From positions 5,332,501 to 5,396,500 of the forward strand of contig CP126196.1 of assembly GCA_030272155.1 (NCBI GenBank): DNA of 64,000 nucleotides. Direction: 5' to 3'. Of the stretch, positions 1 through 12,880 are shown piece by piece. This DNA comes from Tetradesmus obliquus (lineage: Eukaryota > Chlorophyta > Chlorophyceae > Sphaeropleales > Scenedesmaceae). Below the pieces are notes generated by a model. The model saw only the letters and a list, made by a program, of their open reading frames with translations, was not told where the DNA came from and did not search any database. Each line of letters begins with the position of its first letter. Position 1 is the first letter of the stretch. The position numbers and the translations under genes were made by a program.

Positions 1-1369
1 CCAGCAGCCCCACGGGCGGTGCAACACGCAACCAATAAGAATGGCAACAGCAACCAGTTAGCAGGCTGGCACATGTCTGGCACAGCACTGCAGACGCCGA
101 TGCAGGCAGTGCTCCCAGATGCTCACTGGGCAGCTCCCGTAGGTGAGCCACTGCCAGCACACACTGGTGATAAAAGTGATGGCCGCGCTGCGCTGCACGT
201 GACAGTGCAGCAGCACAGGCACCATCAGCACTGGCCACCCACATGCGATAAGAATTGCCACCGGCCAGCAGGCCGGCACATGCTCTGGAACAACACATCA
301 CACGCGCGGTTGCATGCAATGCGCACATGTGTTGACAGCGCAAATCCAAGCGCAACACCAATGGGCACTACCAAGCGGTGTTTCAGCAGCCAACAGTGCT
401 GCAGGAGGTGCACTGCGTGCCAGCTGGATTCGTCAGGTTCACATGCACTGCGAGCCAGAGTGGCGGCCACGATGCTGCTGCTCACAAGGCGCTGCATGCA
501 GTGTAGCTGTTTGAGCAGAGCATGTTTAAGGTTCAAAGTGAAAATCTTCATCACATCGCTTGACAGTTGACCAACCACTGCAAGCGGCCGTTGCAGTTGC
601 TGCTGAGGTGCAGTGGTGCACAAGGCTGAGTTGGACAGCAACCAGTGCACAATGCAAGGGACGCACACATGCACTTCAAGCGCTATGCAGCTAGCGCTAG
701 CAGCGCCAGCAAATTACGTTGGCAGCGTCATAACAAACGCCAACATCTGGCTGCAACGGTTGAATCATCATCATTGGCTGCAACCATCCAGTCATCAAAC
801 ATCTTCTTATCGCCAGCATCATCTGCACCCAGTTGCTGCAGCCAAACAATCGCCAGCACACACCGCCAGCACACACCGCACACAAATATAAGCGGGACTC
901 GTTGCAATTCCTGCTGTTCCAGACACAAGCCAATCCAACAGGCGCAAGCACTCCTGCCATGCAGCGCCTTATCCGCTATTTCCAAGCATAAGACCATCTT
1001 CAAGCTCAGCTGCGCCAGCTTCTGCTCACACACACCTGATTCAATTGCTGCTTGTGTTCCTACCATGCAACCTGGCCATATCAAGCATTGCATTCGACTG
1101 CAGCGCAACACACACCTAGTTGGATGCACCACCTCACTGTGATATATGAGATGCAGCCCCTGTCGACAGATGGCATCTTGGCAACCACAAAATGGTCATA
1201 CCGTATTGATACTGGACAAATCATGCTGTCGCCGCGCTTCAAATGCTGCATCTGCAGCCCTATCTGGATCATAACAGATCAGCTGCCAGGATGCACAGCT
1301 GCCGATGCAACGAAGCCATGCATCTGGCCTGTGGATGTCCGCCCTCGGCAGCTGCAGCGGGCAGGCCGC
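1..1369. other. No gene recognised
   Basis: Open frames here are short, overlap on both strands and are rich in Cys, His and Gln, as expected of spurious translation of CAG/TGC-rich DNA. There is no family motif and no convincing chain of splice sites. The part next to 1370 may be the 3' flank of the minus-strand gene that ends there. Confidence 0.4.
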
Positions 1370-2126
1370 CTAGTCAATCAGCGGCAGCACATCGTCGACT
1401 GCGGTAGGGCTGTTCCAGTCGATGCGGTTGAAGTGCTCGGCAAGGCGCGGGTGCCCCTCATAGAGTGATTGAGCCAAGGCCACCTGCTGGGCAGCCTCCT
1501 GCATGTGCTGCTGAGCCTTGTCTACGAGTTCTTGCTCGGCGGGTGTCAGCTTGTCGGCGTTGTGAGGGTCTACGTTGATCATGACGTCCCTGACGTGCTT
1601 GTAGGTAGCAGCTGATTTTTCCATCAGGTCCTCGAACCGCCACTTTGCCGCCACCAGCAGAAACGCGCGCTTCTGCCGATACAGCAGGCAAAGACAGCAC
1701 AACACATGCACTACTCAGCATAACATTGAATTTGTCAAAGCAAGCGGGGGCCTGCAGGGCGCAAGCATCACAGCTGGACTGCATTTAGTGTGCACCTAGA
1801 AGGGGAGCCTGCATGCAGCTGCAGGTGAGCAGTGCGGCGCACTGTTCATGCTGCTGCTTCCATGTGCTGACTTCATGCAAGTGCTGCCAGCTGTAATGTT
1901 GCAAGTGTACATTCTAAACACTTTGTACAAATGTAGCGGGGGTGGGAGTGCTGCCAAAGCTGCGATCGTGCAGAAGGGGCCCCAACGACGGTTGGTTACC
2001 AGCCAAACCAGCAGGAGTGCCGGCGCTGCTGCCTGAACTCACCCTTTTCTCATGAACAAGTTCCCAGACGCTTATGGCAGGAGCGGTGGGCAAAAGCCAC
2101 GGTGCTTTGGCGTTTGAGGTGTTCAT
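1370..2126 (-). CDS. Small two-exon protein of unknown function
   Basis: Model on the minus strand: exon 1 2126-2043 (ATG at 2126, donor GTGAGT), intron 2042-1673, exon 2 1672-1370 ending in TAG. Both exons are in phase 0 and give about 128 residues. The N-terminus (MNTSNAKAPWLLPTAP) is hydrophobic with few acidic residues. The rest is charged and probably helical, with the run KWRFEDLMEKSAATYKHVRD and an acidic end (DDVLPLID). Amino-acid use is normal, unlike the repeat-derived frames around it, which is the main reason to believe it. I do not recognise the family. A small organellar subunit is conceivable from size and composition, but that is only a guess. Confidence 0.55.
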
Positions 2127-3173
2127 TGTGACGCGCGTGAGCAGAAACAGGCCAACAGATGCTAGTTGCTAAGGGTTACTGATGTACAATGAGCGACCGA
2201 AGTGAAGAATGCGTGTTACCTGTGAGTTCTTCACCTGTGTTGTCAAAAGCGACGAACCCAAGTCAAACGCCTGAACCTCAATCAACAGAACGTAGTGCCT
2301 GCACAGCAAGTTCATCTCTGTTACACCAGCATGGCAAACCATGCCATGCATTTAAAGTATTTGCGATACTGTCAGCCCGCCTACACATGTGAGGTCTCCT
2401 GCAGTAGCATGCCAGCTGCTGTTGCTGCCTGGCCCAGGAGTCCCAGTGGGAGGCAGTGCAGAGCTGCCACCAGCCACAGTGATCAGTGCCACCAGTTCAT
2501 TGACGACTCCAGCAAAGCAATGTTGGCAAGGTGAATAAGACAGCGCAGGCATCCACATCCCACCACACTGTCGATGCGTGCCGCCGCCGCGCTGCAGACA
2601 GCCGGCTAGGTATCACTCAGCATCACAGGATACAGAGGGGCCTGCATGCACACAGCTGCTGCAACATCTGCACTTGCTGCCGCTGCTGCTGCAAATGTTG
2701 CTGCTGCTGCTACTGCTGCTGCTGCTGCTGCTGCGCAAGCGGCGGCAATTGCTGGATGCAACCAAGCACGCAGCGCCACCGTGCTAGTGATTGGCATGCC
2801 TTTGCAAGGTGATGATTGTTTGGCCCTGCACACGTCCAACATCACTGAATATTGCTGCACAGCCACAGCATGATGGCAGTGATACTGCAACTTCCACGTA
2901 TATGTATGGTGCAGGCGAATTGCCTTGACCAGCCCAGTATGCCATAAATGCATCACTGCACAGCTGCATGCTGCACACGCATACACCACACCACAGCATG
3001 CTCCGCGCTTTGTCAGAACGCAATCTGCCCCTTTGCCGCTGGCAGCGTGGGCTGACACCCCTGGGTTCACGTGTTACAGCTGTGCCAGCTGCGCGCACAG
3101 AATGCAGCTGCAGCCTAACTAAACTCATCCCAGCAGCCGTGCGCCAACCAGCAACCAGCTTGCTGCTAGGTGG

Positions 3174-3208
<35 letters not shown>

Positions 3209-3864
3209 GTCTGCATGCTCAGCGCCCGCATTGCAAGAAAGAGCCGGCTGCCAGGAACACACCAAATGCCTGCATGGCAACAGCACAGATGGGAAGCAGA
3301 GCATATAGGACAAACTTTATTCGAGGCATAAATGAGGCTGCTTGGGGTTGCAGGCTGGGGCATGAGCTTTGTGCAGGCAGGTGCATGGGCTGCTAGTACT
3401 GCTGCCAATGCTGCTCTTTGTTGCAGCTGCTCCTGCTGTTATGCTGCTGCTTGCTGGTGAGCGGGTGTCGCGTGGTATGTGCACCAAGCAGCAGGCATGG
3501 GCACACTGAGCCCATCATTTCAGGCATGCTGCTGCTTGCCAGCTGCTGATGCGCACCAGGCCAGTCTGCACTGTGCTTTGGCCGACAAAGCGGATCTTGA
3601 ATAGGCCCGGGACCTGCGCAAGCAACACACAGTGTATAAATTAGTCCTGCGAGACTGCATGGCCGTGCAGCGCCTCAGCCTGTTGGCTTATCCAGTTCAG
3701 GCGACATGGCTGAGGGTGACACACAGTGTTTGGCGAGCACGTACACACAGTCTGCCTTGACCAACACGGATCAGAACCTAAGGCAGGTGTTGCAATAGCC
3801 AAGGCAGCTTACTCTGTGCTTAAAGGCTCCGTATGTGCCGTACATGGCTCCTGCAGTGTCAAGC

Positions 3865-3901
<37 letters not shown>

Positions 3902-5058
3902 GCAGCAGTAGTAGCAGCAGCAGCAGCGCAAGAGTGCATTGCAGCAGGTGTGCCCATGTTGCATGGCGTATGTAACAAACGTGGTGATGCATACGCAGTC
4001 ATGCAGCAAGAACATACCAATTGCATGCATTAGCTGTGATGCAGTGCCCACCTATGGACGCTCCCAGAGCAGACCCCACTCCGAAGCCCCACATCACACG
4101 CGTGGCGCAGTCGTTGCTCATCTTGCAACCTATTATAGCAGACTAGCCTGTTGCACAACCTGTCTAGCGATCAGGTGTGTGCGTAAATGTATGCTTGCTG
4201 CCTGCAATGTCCACTTGCTTTGGATGCTGCAGTGACGACTGAGCATATAATAGTAGACTAAGCAGCTCCAACTGAACGGATCCAGTAAGGCGTGGAGGGT
4301 AGAGGACTGCTACAAACTAAGTAACCCTCTACACCCACCTGGGTGACACCGAAGCACATGACTTGAAGCTCGACAACGCACAGAAGAAGCTGCAGGATAT
4401 TCAATTGCCCTTAGTAGTAGTTTCGATGAAGCAGCAAAGAAGTAGACGTAACCTACATTATGCCTGTACATTAGCAGGTGCTGTACTGCTGATTGCTGCT
4501 GAATGTGGGTTATCTGACCACGAGCCCATTTACCCGCTACTGATGAAATTCAATCCGTACTTGAGCCGCGGACAACAGCCTCATGCACATGATGCCCACT
4601 GTACCGGCAGGTACTGTGTTTCACAAACAGCTGTGACTGTGCTGCCAGCCAGGTTCCAGGCTGCAATGCTGCAAACCGTGCAGAACTGGTGCGGCCGCTG
4701 TTGGTGTGAGCTGGCTCCCAATGCAAGCAAGGTTGCAGTGTGTGTGTGCTTGCTGAGTCAAAGGCTTGTCAGTCCTCCCTCAGGGCCTGGTGTGTTGTGG
4801 TACCACTGCTTCATGACTGAGCGCAGCAACAGCACAGCCTGTGCCTATTGCAACATTGAGCTACAGTGGTGCACAGCTTGCAACACGAACGTACTCATTG
4901 TATGGTTACATGCAGGGAAGGCTTGATGCAGATGTGTACATCGCTTCAGCAGTGACCGCAGAGCCAGCGACACTGTAAACCACCCGTGCTGGCACGCAGA
5001 TTCTGGTGCTGCAGTTCGGCAGCGCATACGGCGCAGCAGCACATCGTAACCAGCGTTA
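2127..5058. other. Gene-poor interval with CTG/CAG tracts
   Basis: Holds (CTG)n tracts near 2676-2735 and 3173-3208 and a CAG tract near 3867-3928. A 187-codon frame at 4363-4926 opens with TTG rather than ATG and has no recognisable motif. It could be a 5' untranslated exon of the TTLL gene or an old element. Otherwise I see nothing I can support. Confidence 0.35.
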
Positions 5059-7350
5059 ATGAATGCAACAGAGCACAGTGGTGCTAGTGGCAGCAGCGGC
5101 TGGGTGCGCCGCAGCAGGACTGGCGGGCAGCAGCTGGTAGCGCCACTGCGTGTCGACCTGAGCGCGTGCAAGTACGAGCTGTGTGAGTGGCCGATGTGGC
5201 ACAGCAGGCACAGCATCTGCAGGCGATGTTGGTGTGGAGTCAAACGAATGCTTGCAGCACCTGCCGCGCGCCAGCTGCAGTAAGAGTAGTGCATGCGGCT
5301 TGCAGGGCTTGAGAACAGCAGGCAAGGACCACGCAAGTGTGCAGGAGGAGTGACAGCTCAGCATACACTGCGTGCAAGGCACAGCCATGCGACAACGCGG
5401 TGCAAGATACCCGCCTGCTGCTGCTGCTGCTGCTGCTGCTTCCTGCAGTGCGGCTGGTTGCTGCACAGCTGGGCTGGCAGGTGGTGCCCCCAGGCAGTGC
5501 TGACTGTCAGTGGGACCTGTTCTGGACTGACACCTCCATCAGCCAGGAGAGACTGCTGCGGCTGGCGCCCACACAGGTGCACATGCAGCAGCTGCAGCAG
5601 CAGCAGCAGCAGCAGCTGCAGCACTGCTGGCATGGCACTAACACTTATGTCTACAGCAGCACCAGCGGCAGCAGTTGCTGGCGGATCATGGTGGTGGTTG
5701 CAGATGCCGGGTGTAGCGTAATCGCTTCGCTTTGCCGTCTGCTTGCAGGAGCAGCGCAGCATCGGCATTCATAGTATATATAGTATAGCTTGCAGGAGAT
5801 GCAGCAGTTGCAGTTGATAGGTTGCAGCACATGCAGCGGTAGCAGTTGACAGGTTGCAGGACATGCAGCGGTAGCAGTTGACAGGTTGCAGGACATGCAG
5901 CGGTAGCAGTTGACAGGTTGCAGGACATGCAGCAGTAGCACTGGGCGGCCTGCACGGCAGTGCAGTAACGACGCTTGACAGCTGCAGCACTGCTCATGCG
6001 AGCTTGCCGAACCTCCCCCTGCAAGATTGTGATGTTGACCTGCGTTCACTCCCCTCCCCTTGCAGCGCATCAACCACTTCCATGGCATGCGGATATGCTC
6101 CCCTGGTGCTGACGCTCTGTGTTGCACACCTCTTGTCTTGCAATACTCTGCTGCTGCCCTGCCACACACATGTGCCGCTCGTCGCCACCTGCAGCGCATC
6201 AACCACTTCCATGGCATGCTGGAGCTGTGCCGCAAGCGCTCCATGGCACGGCTGCTGGCAGGCCTAGCAGCAGCAGCGCCGCCCGGCTGCAGCTTTAATT
6301 TCTTCCCGCCCACCTGGCAGCTGCCCAACCAGCTGGGCGAGTTCCTGGCAGCGGCGTGCGCAGCAGGCAGGAAGGCCACGTTCATAGTGAAGCCTGACGC
6401 GGGCTGCCAGGTGAGGCCACGTTCATAGTGAAGCCTGACGCGGGCTGCCAGGTGAGGACACGCTCATAGGAAAGCAGGATGCGCGCTGCCAGGTGAGGCC
6501 ACGTTCATAGTGAAGCCTGACGCGGGCTGCCAGGTGAGGCCACGTTCATAGGAAAGCAGGATGCGCGCTGCCAGGTGAGGCCACATTCATAGTGACGCCT
6601 GACGCGGGATGCCAGGTGAGGCCACATTCATAGTGACGCCTGACGCGGGCTGGCAGGTGAGGCCACATTCACAGTGACGCCTGACGCGGGCTGGCAGGTG
6701 AGGCCACATTCACAGTGACGCCTGACGCGGGCTGCCAGGTGAGGCCACATTCATAGGAAAGCAGGATGCGGGCTGCCAGGTGAGGCCACGTTCATAGTGA
6801 AGCCTGACGCGGGCTGCCAGGTGAGGACACGTTCATAGGAAAGCCTGACGTGTTCGTAGTGAAACTCTTGAAGCCTTGATGAGCCTTGAAGCCTGATACG
6901 TTCATAGAGAAGCCTGATGCGTTCGTGGTGACGCCTGATGCATTCATAATGAAGCAGGATGCGTGCTGCCAGGTGAGGCCACGTTTGCAGTGAAGCCTGA
7001 CGCGGGATGCCAGATGAGGCGGCTGGCAGGAAGCTGCAGCGGCAGCTGCAGCTACAGTATGCTTAGTATGCTGCTGCTCGTCTGATACGTGAGCTTGCCT
7101 GCACATGCAGAGGTCGGTGGATTGCAATTGTCAGCAGCAGCGAGCGCCTGTTGCGTGAGGTGCCGCTGCTACGCTGATCCTGCCCTGCTGCGTGCCCTGC
7201 TGCTGATCCCTCCTGCAGGGCAAGGGCATCAGGCTGCTGCAGGGCGGCAGCGAGGCGGCCGTGCTGCGCAACCTTGCAGGAATGGCCACACTGCAGGCAG
7301 TGGCGCAGGCGTACATCCCGCAACCCCTGCTGGTGAGCTGCTCCAGCACT

Positions 7351-7381
<31 letters not shown>

Positions 7382-7544
7382 AACCTTCACGCCCTCTGTA
7401 GCAGTGGCAGCACCATGCATGGTTGTGTTGTTGCTGCTGCAGTAGACGTAGTTTCAGAGCAGCCAGCGTGACAAGGGTCTGCATCCCAGGGACTAGGTCT
7501 TACTCTGTGGATGCTGCTGCTGCTACTGCTGCTGCTGCTTGTCC

Positions 7545-7598
<54 letters not shown>

Positions 7599-7993
7599 AG
7601 ATCAACGGCCTCAAGTTTGACCTACGCGTGTATGTGCTGGTTGCTGACGTGGACCCGCTCAGGTGGGTATGCAGCTTGCGCGTCATGCTGTGTGCCCTGC
7701 TGCACTGCCTGTTGTTCACCTGTGATACTTATCCTGCAAACAGCAGCTGAGCGTAGGCTGCACCTCGTGGCTCGCAGCCGTCATGTGCAGCCAGTGCAGC
7801 CTGCCACTGGCAGCAAATCCTTCTGCACGCTTTAGTAAACCCAGGTGGTGAACAGCAGACGACATACCTCTATTTCTTGTGCAACGACCGCAGTTGACCA
7901 CAGCACACTCAAACAATAGACGTGCAGAGTTGCTGTGCAGCCCGGCAGGGCCTCTGTGACTTGGTGCCTATGTGACTTGGTGCCTATGCAACC

Positions 7994-8029
<36 letters not shown>

Positions 8030-8260
8030 GTGCCGCCAGGGTGTTCATCTACAAGGAGGGCTTGGTGCGGTTCTGCACTGCGCCCTACAGCAAGCCCACC
8101 TCCAAGAACTTGGACTGCGCATATATGCACCTCACCAACTACGCGGTCAACAAGCACAACACAGAGGCCTTCGTCACGCCAGGCAGCAGCAGCAGCAAAT
8201 GCGCTTCCTGTTCAGCAGACAGCAGCAGCGGCGATGAGGCGGAGGACGACCAAGCGGCGG

Positions 8261-8306
<46 letters not shown>

Positions 8307-11300
8307 CAGGCCAGGTGGTGGCGAGTCGGCCAGCAAGTGGAGCTTCAGCCAGCTGCGGCAGCACCTGGAGAGCCAAGGTGGGCAGCAGCAGAGCGGTGTG
8401 TGTAGTAGTTAGATTGCTGCTGTAGCGCAGCGCATGTATGCGTTTCACCCTGACGCTACCTGCCAAGGTTGGCAGCAGCAGAGCAGTTTCTTGAGTAACA
8501 GCTCACACACAACCCGAAGAAGCAGGATGGGCTGCTCTGGCTTCCAGCAGCCTAGCCACAGTCGGTGACAGTTAGCATCAGAATACCACTGTGTTGGCAG
8601 CACATTACCACTGATTGATGCAGGAGCAGTGCTCTGCCAGAGCAAGCGGCTTGCCTTCAGTGCCGCCTGCAACACTGTATCCGGTTGCTCCTGCTGCCTG
8701 TGCCTTCAGGCCACTCCTGGGCTGGCCTGTGGTCCTCCTTCAGTCAGCTGGTCGTCAAGTCTCTTGCAGCAGCTGCCCCGCACCTGGCTGCCACATACCG
8801 CACAACAGTCGTCAGCAGCGGCAGCAGCGCAGCAGCCAGCAGAACAGCCAACCCTGGCAGTAGCAGCAGCAGCCAGCCAGGCAGCGAGGCTGCTCCTGCA
8901 CCTGTGTCCAGCGCTGCTGTGGCTGCCGGCTGCTGCCGCTGCTTCGAGGTACTTGGTGATGACGCCGTGCTGCTGGATGCTGCAGCCTGACAAGGGCAAC
9001 TTGTTGTAATTGACCTGCCGCGCTTTCAACAGCCGAACCTAGCCGTCGTTGCAGGATATTTTACACGTGTTAGGCTCCACTTCAACTGCTGCCTGGGTCG
9101 CTGGCAACAACTTGTACTTGCGTGTTTAAAGTTTCTCATTTGCACTTGGTCGCACAGGTGCTGGGCTATGACGTGCTGCTGGATGCTGGGCTGCAGCCGT
9201 GGCTGGTGGAGGTCAACCACTCGCCCAGCTTCAACATCGACTCGCCACTGGACAGGGCCATCAAGACGGCGCTGATCGTGGACGCAGTGCGGCTGGTGAG
9301 GAGGGGGCAGGCTGACTGGCAGGGCATAGCTGCATGCTGCTAGCACCGCTGTCTGTTCCGCTGGGCCAGTCCGTCAAGCAGGCGCTGATCGTGGACACAG
9401 TGCGGCTGGTGAGGCACAGCAATGCGTATGGCAGCTGCTGAATGGTAGGAGTTCTGAAGGCGCATGGGGTATCCTCATCGTCACACACCTCCTCCCTTAA
9501 CTTACGCGGGTGGCGACTTTTAACACACCACGCGTAGCTCATTCATTCAGTCATTCATGGCAGCTGCTAAAGTACCTCGCACAATGAACATCCTTCATTC
9601 ATCCACCTTATGGACCACCTGCGCGCACACGGCTGCTGCACATAGCACCAGGCAGGGCAAACCTGCATGCTGCCAGCACCGCCACCTGAGTTTAACTTTG
9701 GCAGGCACCTGAGAGCCCCTGCCATGTCGTGCTGTGTGTGTGCGCTGTGCAACAGCTGCGCATCGAGCCGGGATCCATCGCTGCTGCCAAGCAGGCCGCC
9801 CACAAAGCGACTCAGGTGAGCAGACGGCGCAGGGGCAGCAGTTGGCATAATGTGTCGGGTGCCTACAGCACCGGTATCAAACACCGTCGTGTGCTGGGAA
9901 CAGATCGTGCCGCATACATTATTGTGTGTAGCTACTGCTGTGAGTCAATGTGGCCATAACTGCTGTCCTCAGCTATGATGTACCATGCAAACCCACAGCA
10001 TGTCCAGCTGCCGATAGCACCAACTATAATGGTTTGTTTATTGCCTGCAGGCGCGCCTCATAGCGCCGCCGCCAGCGCGTGGCAGCAGCAGCAGCAGCAG
10101 CAGCAGCGCTGCCGGCGGCCTCACCAGCTGCGCAAGCAGTGCCGATGCAAAGGCAGCACAGCAGGCGCACAGGTGAGGCCCAGCTGGCAGCATTTGGGCA
10201 CAGCTACTGTTGACTCTCGGACAACGTTGCGCTGTTGGGTTACAGACAATGCATGTTGACACAGGCAGCCAGAATGCACTTCGCATTGGGGCACAGCTGC
10301 ATCAATCTGCGCTGTCGGACTCTGCATTGGCAAACAGCGCTGAACCGTTGCGGCACCAGTGTCTGATGCTTGCCGTCTTCTGCCTGCTGTTCCATCCCCA
10401 CAGGAATGCGCTCATCGCAGCCAGGGACAAGTGGCAGGACCGGCACCTGGGCAACTTTGAGCGCATCTACCCAGTGCCACTGCCAGGCCAGCATGCAGGC
10501 AGCAGCAAGGCAGCGGCAGCAGCAGCAGCAGCTGCCGTCAGTCCTGCCAAGCTTGCCGAGCTGCAGCAGCTGCAGCAGACATACGACCAGCTGCTGGCAG
10601 CGTCGCAGCAGCTGCACAGCCAGCAGCAGCAGCAGCAGGCGCAGCAGCCGCGGCTGCAGCAGCAGCAGACAGCTGCAAGGTCGCCTGTGCGCAGCAGGAG
10701 CCAGGTGACTAGGGGCCAGCAGCAGCAGCAGCAGCTGTCTGGCTCGAAGCAGCAGCAGTCGCCTGGCCAGCAGCCAGATAGGTTGGTTCGTCACACCGTA
10801 CAAAACACAGCAGATCAGGCACTGCGGCAGCAACAGGAAAGCGCACAGGATGCTGCACAACCTCCTGCCGCACCACTGCATGCTGACAGTGAGGATGAGG
10901 AGCAAGGCCGCACCAGGGGACAGCAGCTCAATGACACTTCAGACACCGTAGAGCAGCGTGTAACTGTTGAGTCAGCGCTGGCTCTGCTGTCGGCTGCACT
11001 GGCCAGCTCAGATGTGCAGCGCCAGCAGCGCTCGCGCCCTGCCTTAGCAGCCAGCAGCCAGCAAGCAAGGAGAGCTGCATGCAGCCCGGCCAGGCCCCAA
11101 TCAGCCAATGCGGCAGGCAGCAGCCGCTGCGGCAGCAGCATGGCCAGGCTGCAGAGTGCAGAGCTGTGCCAGATGTTCAAGCGCAACACAACAGCAGGCT
11201 CGCTGCAGCAGGTGGCACAGGCAAGCAGTTTGCTGCACGTCCCAGGGAGTGACACCAGCAGCAGCAGCAGCAGCGGCAGCAGCTCTAGCCGCAGCGACAA

Positions 11301-12168
11301 CAGCAGATGCATCAGCTCGCGTGCACTTGTGCCAGCAGGCAGTCACTGCAGCAGCCGCTGCAGCAGTGCCGTTGCAGCCCAGCAGCAAGCTGCTGTTAGG
11401 CCTCGGCCGGCCTCAGCTCCGCGTCTGAGAGGCGGCAGCAGTGACAGCGGCAGCAACAGCAGCAGTGGCAGCTGTAGAGCCGCAAGCCAAGCCATGCGGC
11501 CTTGGAGCAGCAGCAGACGAGGCAGTCGAAATGAGAGCAGCAGCAGCAGCAGCACATGTGACACTGCTGCGCCCGCACATGGTGCTGTTCCAGGCAGGCG
11601 ACATCCTGTGTCCCTGCAGCAGCGTGAGGTAGATGCAGCAGCACATCAGAACAGCAGCGACAGCACCAGAATCAACAGGCAGAGGAGTTGCGGCAGCGTG
11701 AAGGATGCAGATGCAGCAGCTGCCGACTGTGCTGCGCACAGCGTGCACAACTCGACTCACCAGAGGGGCACTGGCGTTCCTGCACAACTCAACCTTGTCA
11801 CACCACCAGCACTGCGTATTGACTGCCATGCTGCTGGTCAGCGCTGCTGCAGGGAGAGCGGCATTAGCTTGATTGCTGAAGCCGTGCGCGAGGCCACAGC
11901 AGCCTTAGATGCAGCGGCGACGGCCACACACAGCAGATTGGCCACGCCAAGGTCTGGAGTAGCGCCAGTAAGCAGCACGCATGCTGCAGAGCAGGCTGGC
12001 AGAGCGTCCCAGCAGGTAGCAGTATCTGCAGTACAGGATGTGTACAATGCACAGAGCAGCGGCAAGGTGAAGGTGGCACATGGGGCGAGCAAAGGCGCGG
12101 CGCAGTGCACCCTGCGCAGCACAGTGACTGGCGCTGCTGACCAGTGGCAGCAACAGCTGGCGCTCCCT

Positions 12169-12219
<51 letters not shown>

Positions 12220-12753
12220 TGCAGCATGGCAGCAGGCGGGGCAAGTGTGGGCCGATCAGCGCTACTGGCACGCTTCAGCAGCTTCCAAAGCAGCAGGGAG
12301 CAGCTGGGCGGCAGGCAGGCAGTGCAGGCTAGCAGCAAGACTGATGTACATAACACAGCCACCAGCAGCAGCGCCTACATCAACAGCTTGCTGGTGCAGT
12401 GGCGAGCCCGGCATGGTGGGGCTGGCAGGGGCGGCGCAGCAGGAGCTAATTATAATGGAGCATCTCTGGACAGCTGTGCTGTGCCAGTCGTATCCAGCCA
12501 GGGGCCAGCGGGTATGCAGCGCAGCCGCAGCAAGGGAGCAGCAGGGCAGCTTGAGTTGCAACCGTCTGAGGGGCGGCAGGCAGCCCGCAGTGGTACACAG
12601 ATGCTGGCGGCGCCAGGCAGCAGTATGAATGCGGCAGCTGCAGCACATGGCTTGGCTGGTGCAGTGGTGCTGGGCAGCGGCATTCGTGCAGCTGCAGCAG
12701 GCCAGCGGCAGCTGCTGCGGCATTGCAGCACTGGCGGGCTGCTGGCAGGCTGA
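5059..12753 (+). CDS. TTLL-family tubulin polyglutamylase-like protein with long low-complexity tail
   Basis: Eleven exons join in matching phase: 5059-5182, 5449-5576, 6195-6410, 7219-7332, 7601-7662, 8040-8377, 8710-8948, 9158-9295, 9756-9815, 10051-10172, 10404-12753 (TGA). They give 1296 residues. The tubulin-tyrosine-ligase-like ATP-grasp domain covers about residues 20-455: CKYELLRLVAAQLGW, WDLFWTDTS, RINHFHGM, FIVKPDAGCQGKGIRL (146-162), KFDLRVYVLV, HLTNYAVNK (245-253) and EVNHSPSF (425-432). These are the nucleotide- and Mg-binding motifs of the TTLL6/TTLL13-like group, whose members add glutamate chains to tubulin in cilia and basal bodies. Residues 470-1296 are Gln/Ser/Ala-rich and encoded mostly by one 2.35-kb exon. 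Start chosen: the ATG at 5059 lies 29 codons before the first conserved TTLL motif; a further upstream exon cannot be excluded. Glutamylase rather than glycylase or ligase activity is an inference from motif style. Confidence 0.9.
5817..5946. repeat. 32-bp tandem repeat, about 4 copies, in TTLL intron 2
   Basis: Units of 32 bp contain GGTTGCAGGACATGCAGCGG and are nearly identical. They lie between TTLL exons 2 and 3. The repeat generates spurious Cys-rich frames on the minus strand. Confidence 0.85.
6065..6092 (+). repeat. Copy of TTLL exon 3 start with its acceptor
   Basis: The sequence after the AG at 6063-6064 repeats the first ~28 bases of exon 3 (CGCATCAACCACTTCCATGG), including the preceding TGCAG acceptor. 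The real exon starts at 6195. The copy soon diverges and does not continue the frame. Confidence 0.85.
6411..7017 (+). repeat. 41-bp tandem array copying the exon 3 / intron 3 donor junction
   Basis: Ten contiguous 41-bp units run from 6411 to 6820, each beginning GTGAGG and ending in CAG. A degenerate tail reaches about 7017. The unit equals the last ~37 bases of TTLL exon 3 plus its 5' splice site, so the array is a ladder of potential donors. Two versions interleave: one close to the exon, one carrying GGAAAGCAGGATGCG. Confidence 0.95.
7546..7600 (+). repeat. (CTG)n tract ending at TTLL exon 5 acceptor
   Basis: About 18 CTG units run directly into the CAG acceptor before exon 5 at 7601. 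The tract occupies the place of the polypyrimidine tract. Confidence 0.9.
8262..8306 (+). repeat. CAG tract coding polyglutamine in TTLL exon 6
   Basis: An in-frame CAG run gives about 14-15 Gln in a loop after the HLTNY motif, in a region where family members vary in length. Confidence 0.85.
9372..9415 (+). repeat. Copy of TTLL exon 8 end with its donor
   Basis: Repeats the last ~37 bases of exon 8 (TCGTGGACRCAGTGCGGCTG then GTGAGG). The true exon ends at 9295, so the intron carries a second donor-like junction 113 bases downstream. Confidence 0.85.
12169..12219 (+). repeat. CAG tract coding polyglutamine in TTLL tail
   Basis: About 17 consecutive Gln codons in the last TTLL exon, nearly all CAG with a final CAA-like interruption at the end. 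Confidence 0.85.
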
Positions 12754-12875
12754 GGCTGTCAGAGGTTGTTGCCAGCCACGGCAATGCGGCAGCAGAGGAG
12801 GCTTAGGGCACGGGCACGTCCAACCTGCCAGGTTGCACAGTGTGCATGTGTTCGGAGAGTCACACTGTGACAGCC

Positions 12876-12880
12876 TGTAA
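12876..12880 (+). terminator. TGTAA polyadenylation signal for TTLL
   Basis: TGTAA lies 123 bases after the TTLL stop. TGTAA is the usual poly(A) signal in Chlamydomonas and related green algae; its use here is inferred. Confidence 0.45.

Noticed and set aside
4363-4926. 187-codon frame before TTLL
   Set aside because: Starts with TTG, shows no conserved domain, and no splice link to the TTLL first exon was found.
8949-8990. TTLL exon 7 extended through GTACTTGGTGATGAC
   Set aside because: It resembles the next exon's start (GTGCTGGGCTATGAC) but hits a stop; the exon ends at 8948 and the resemblance is another exon-edge copy.
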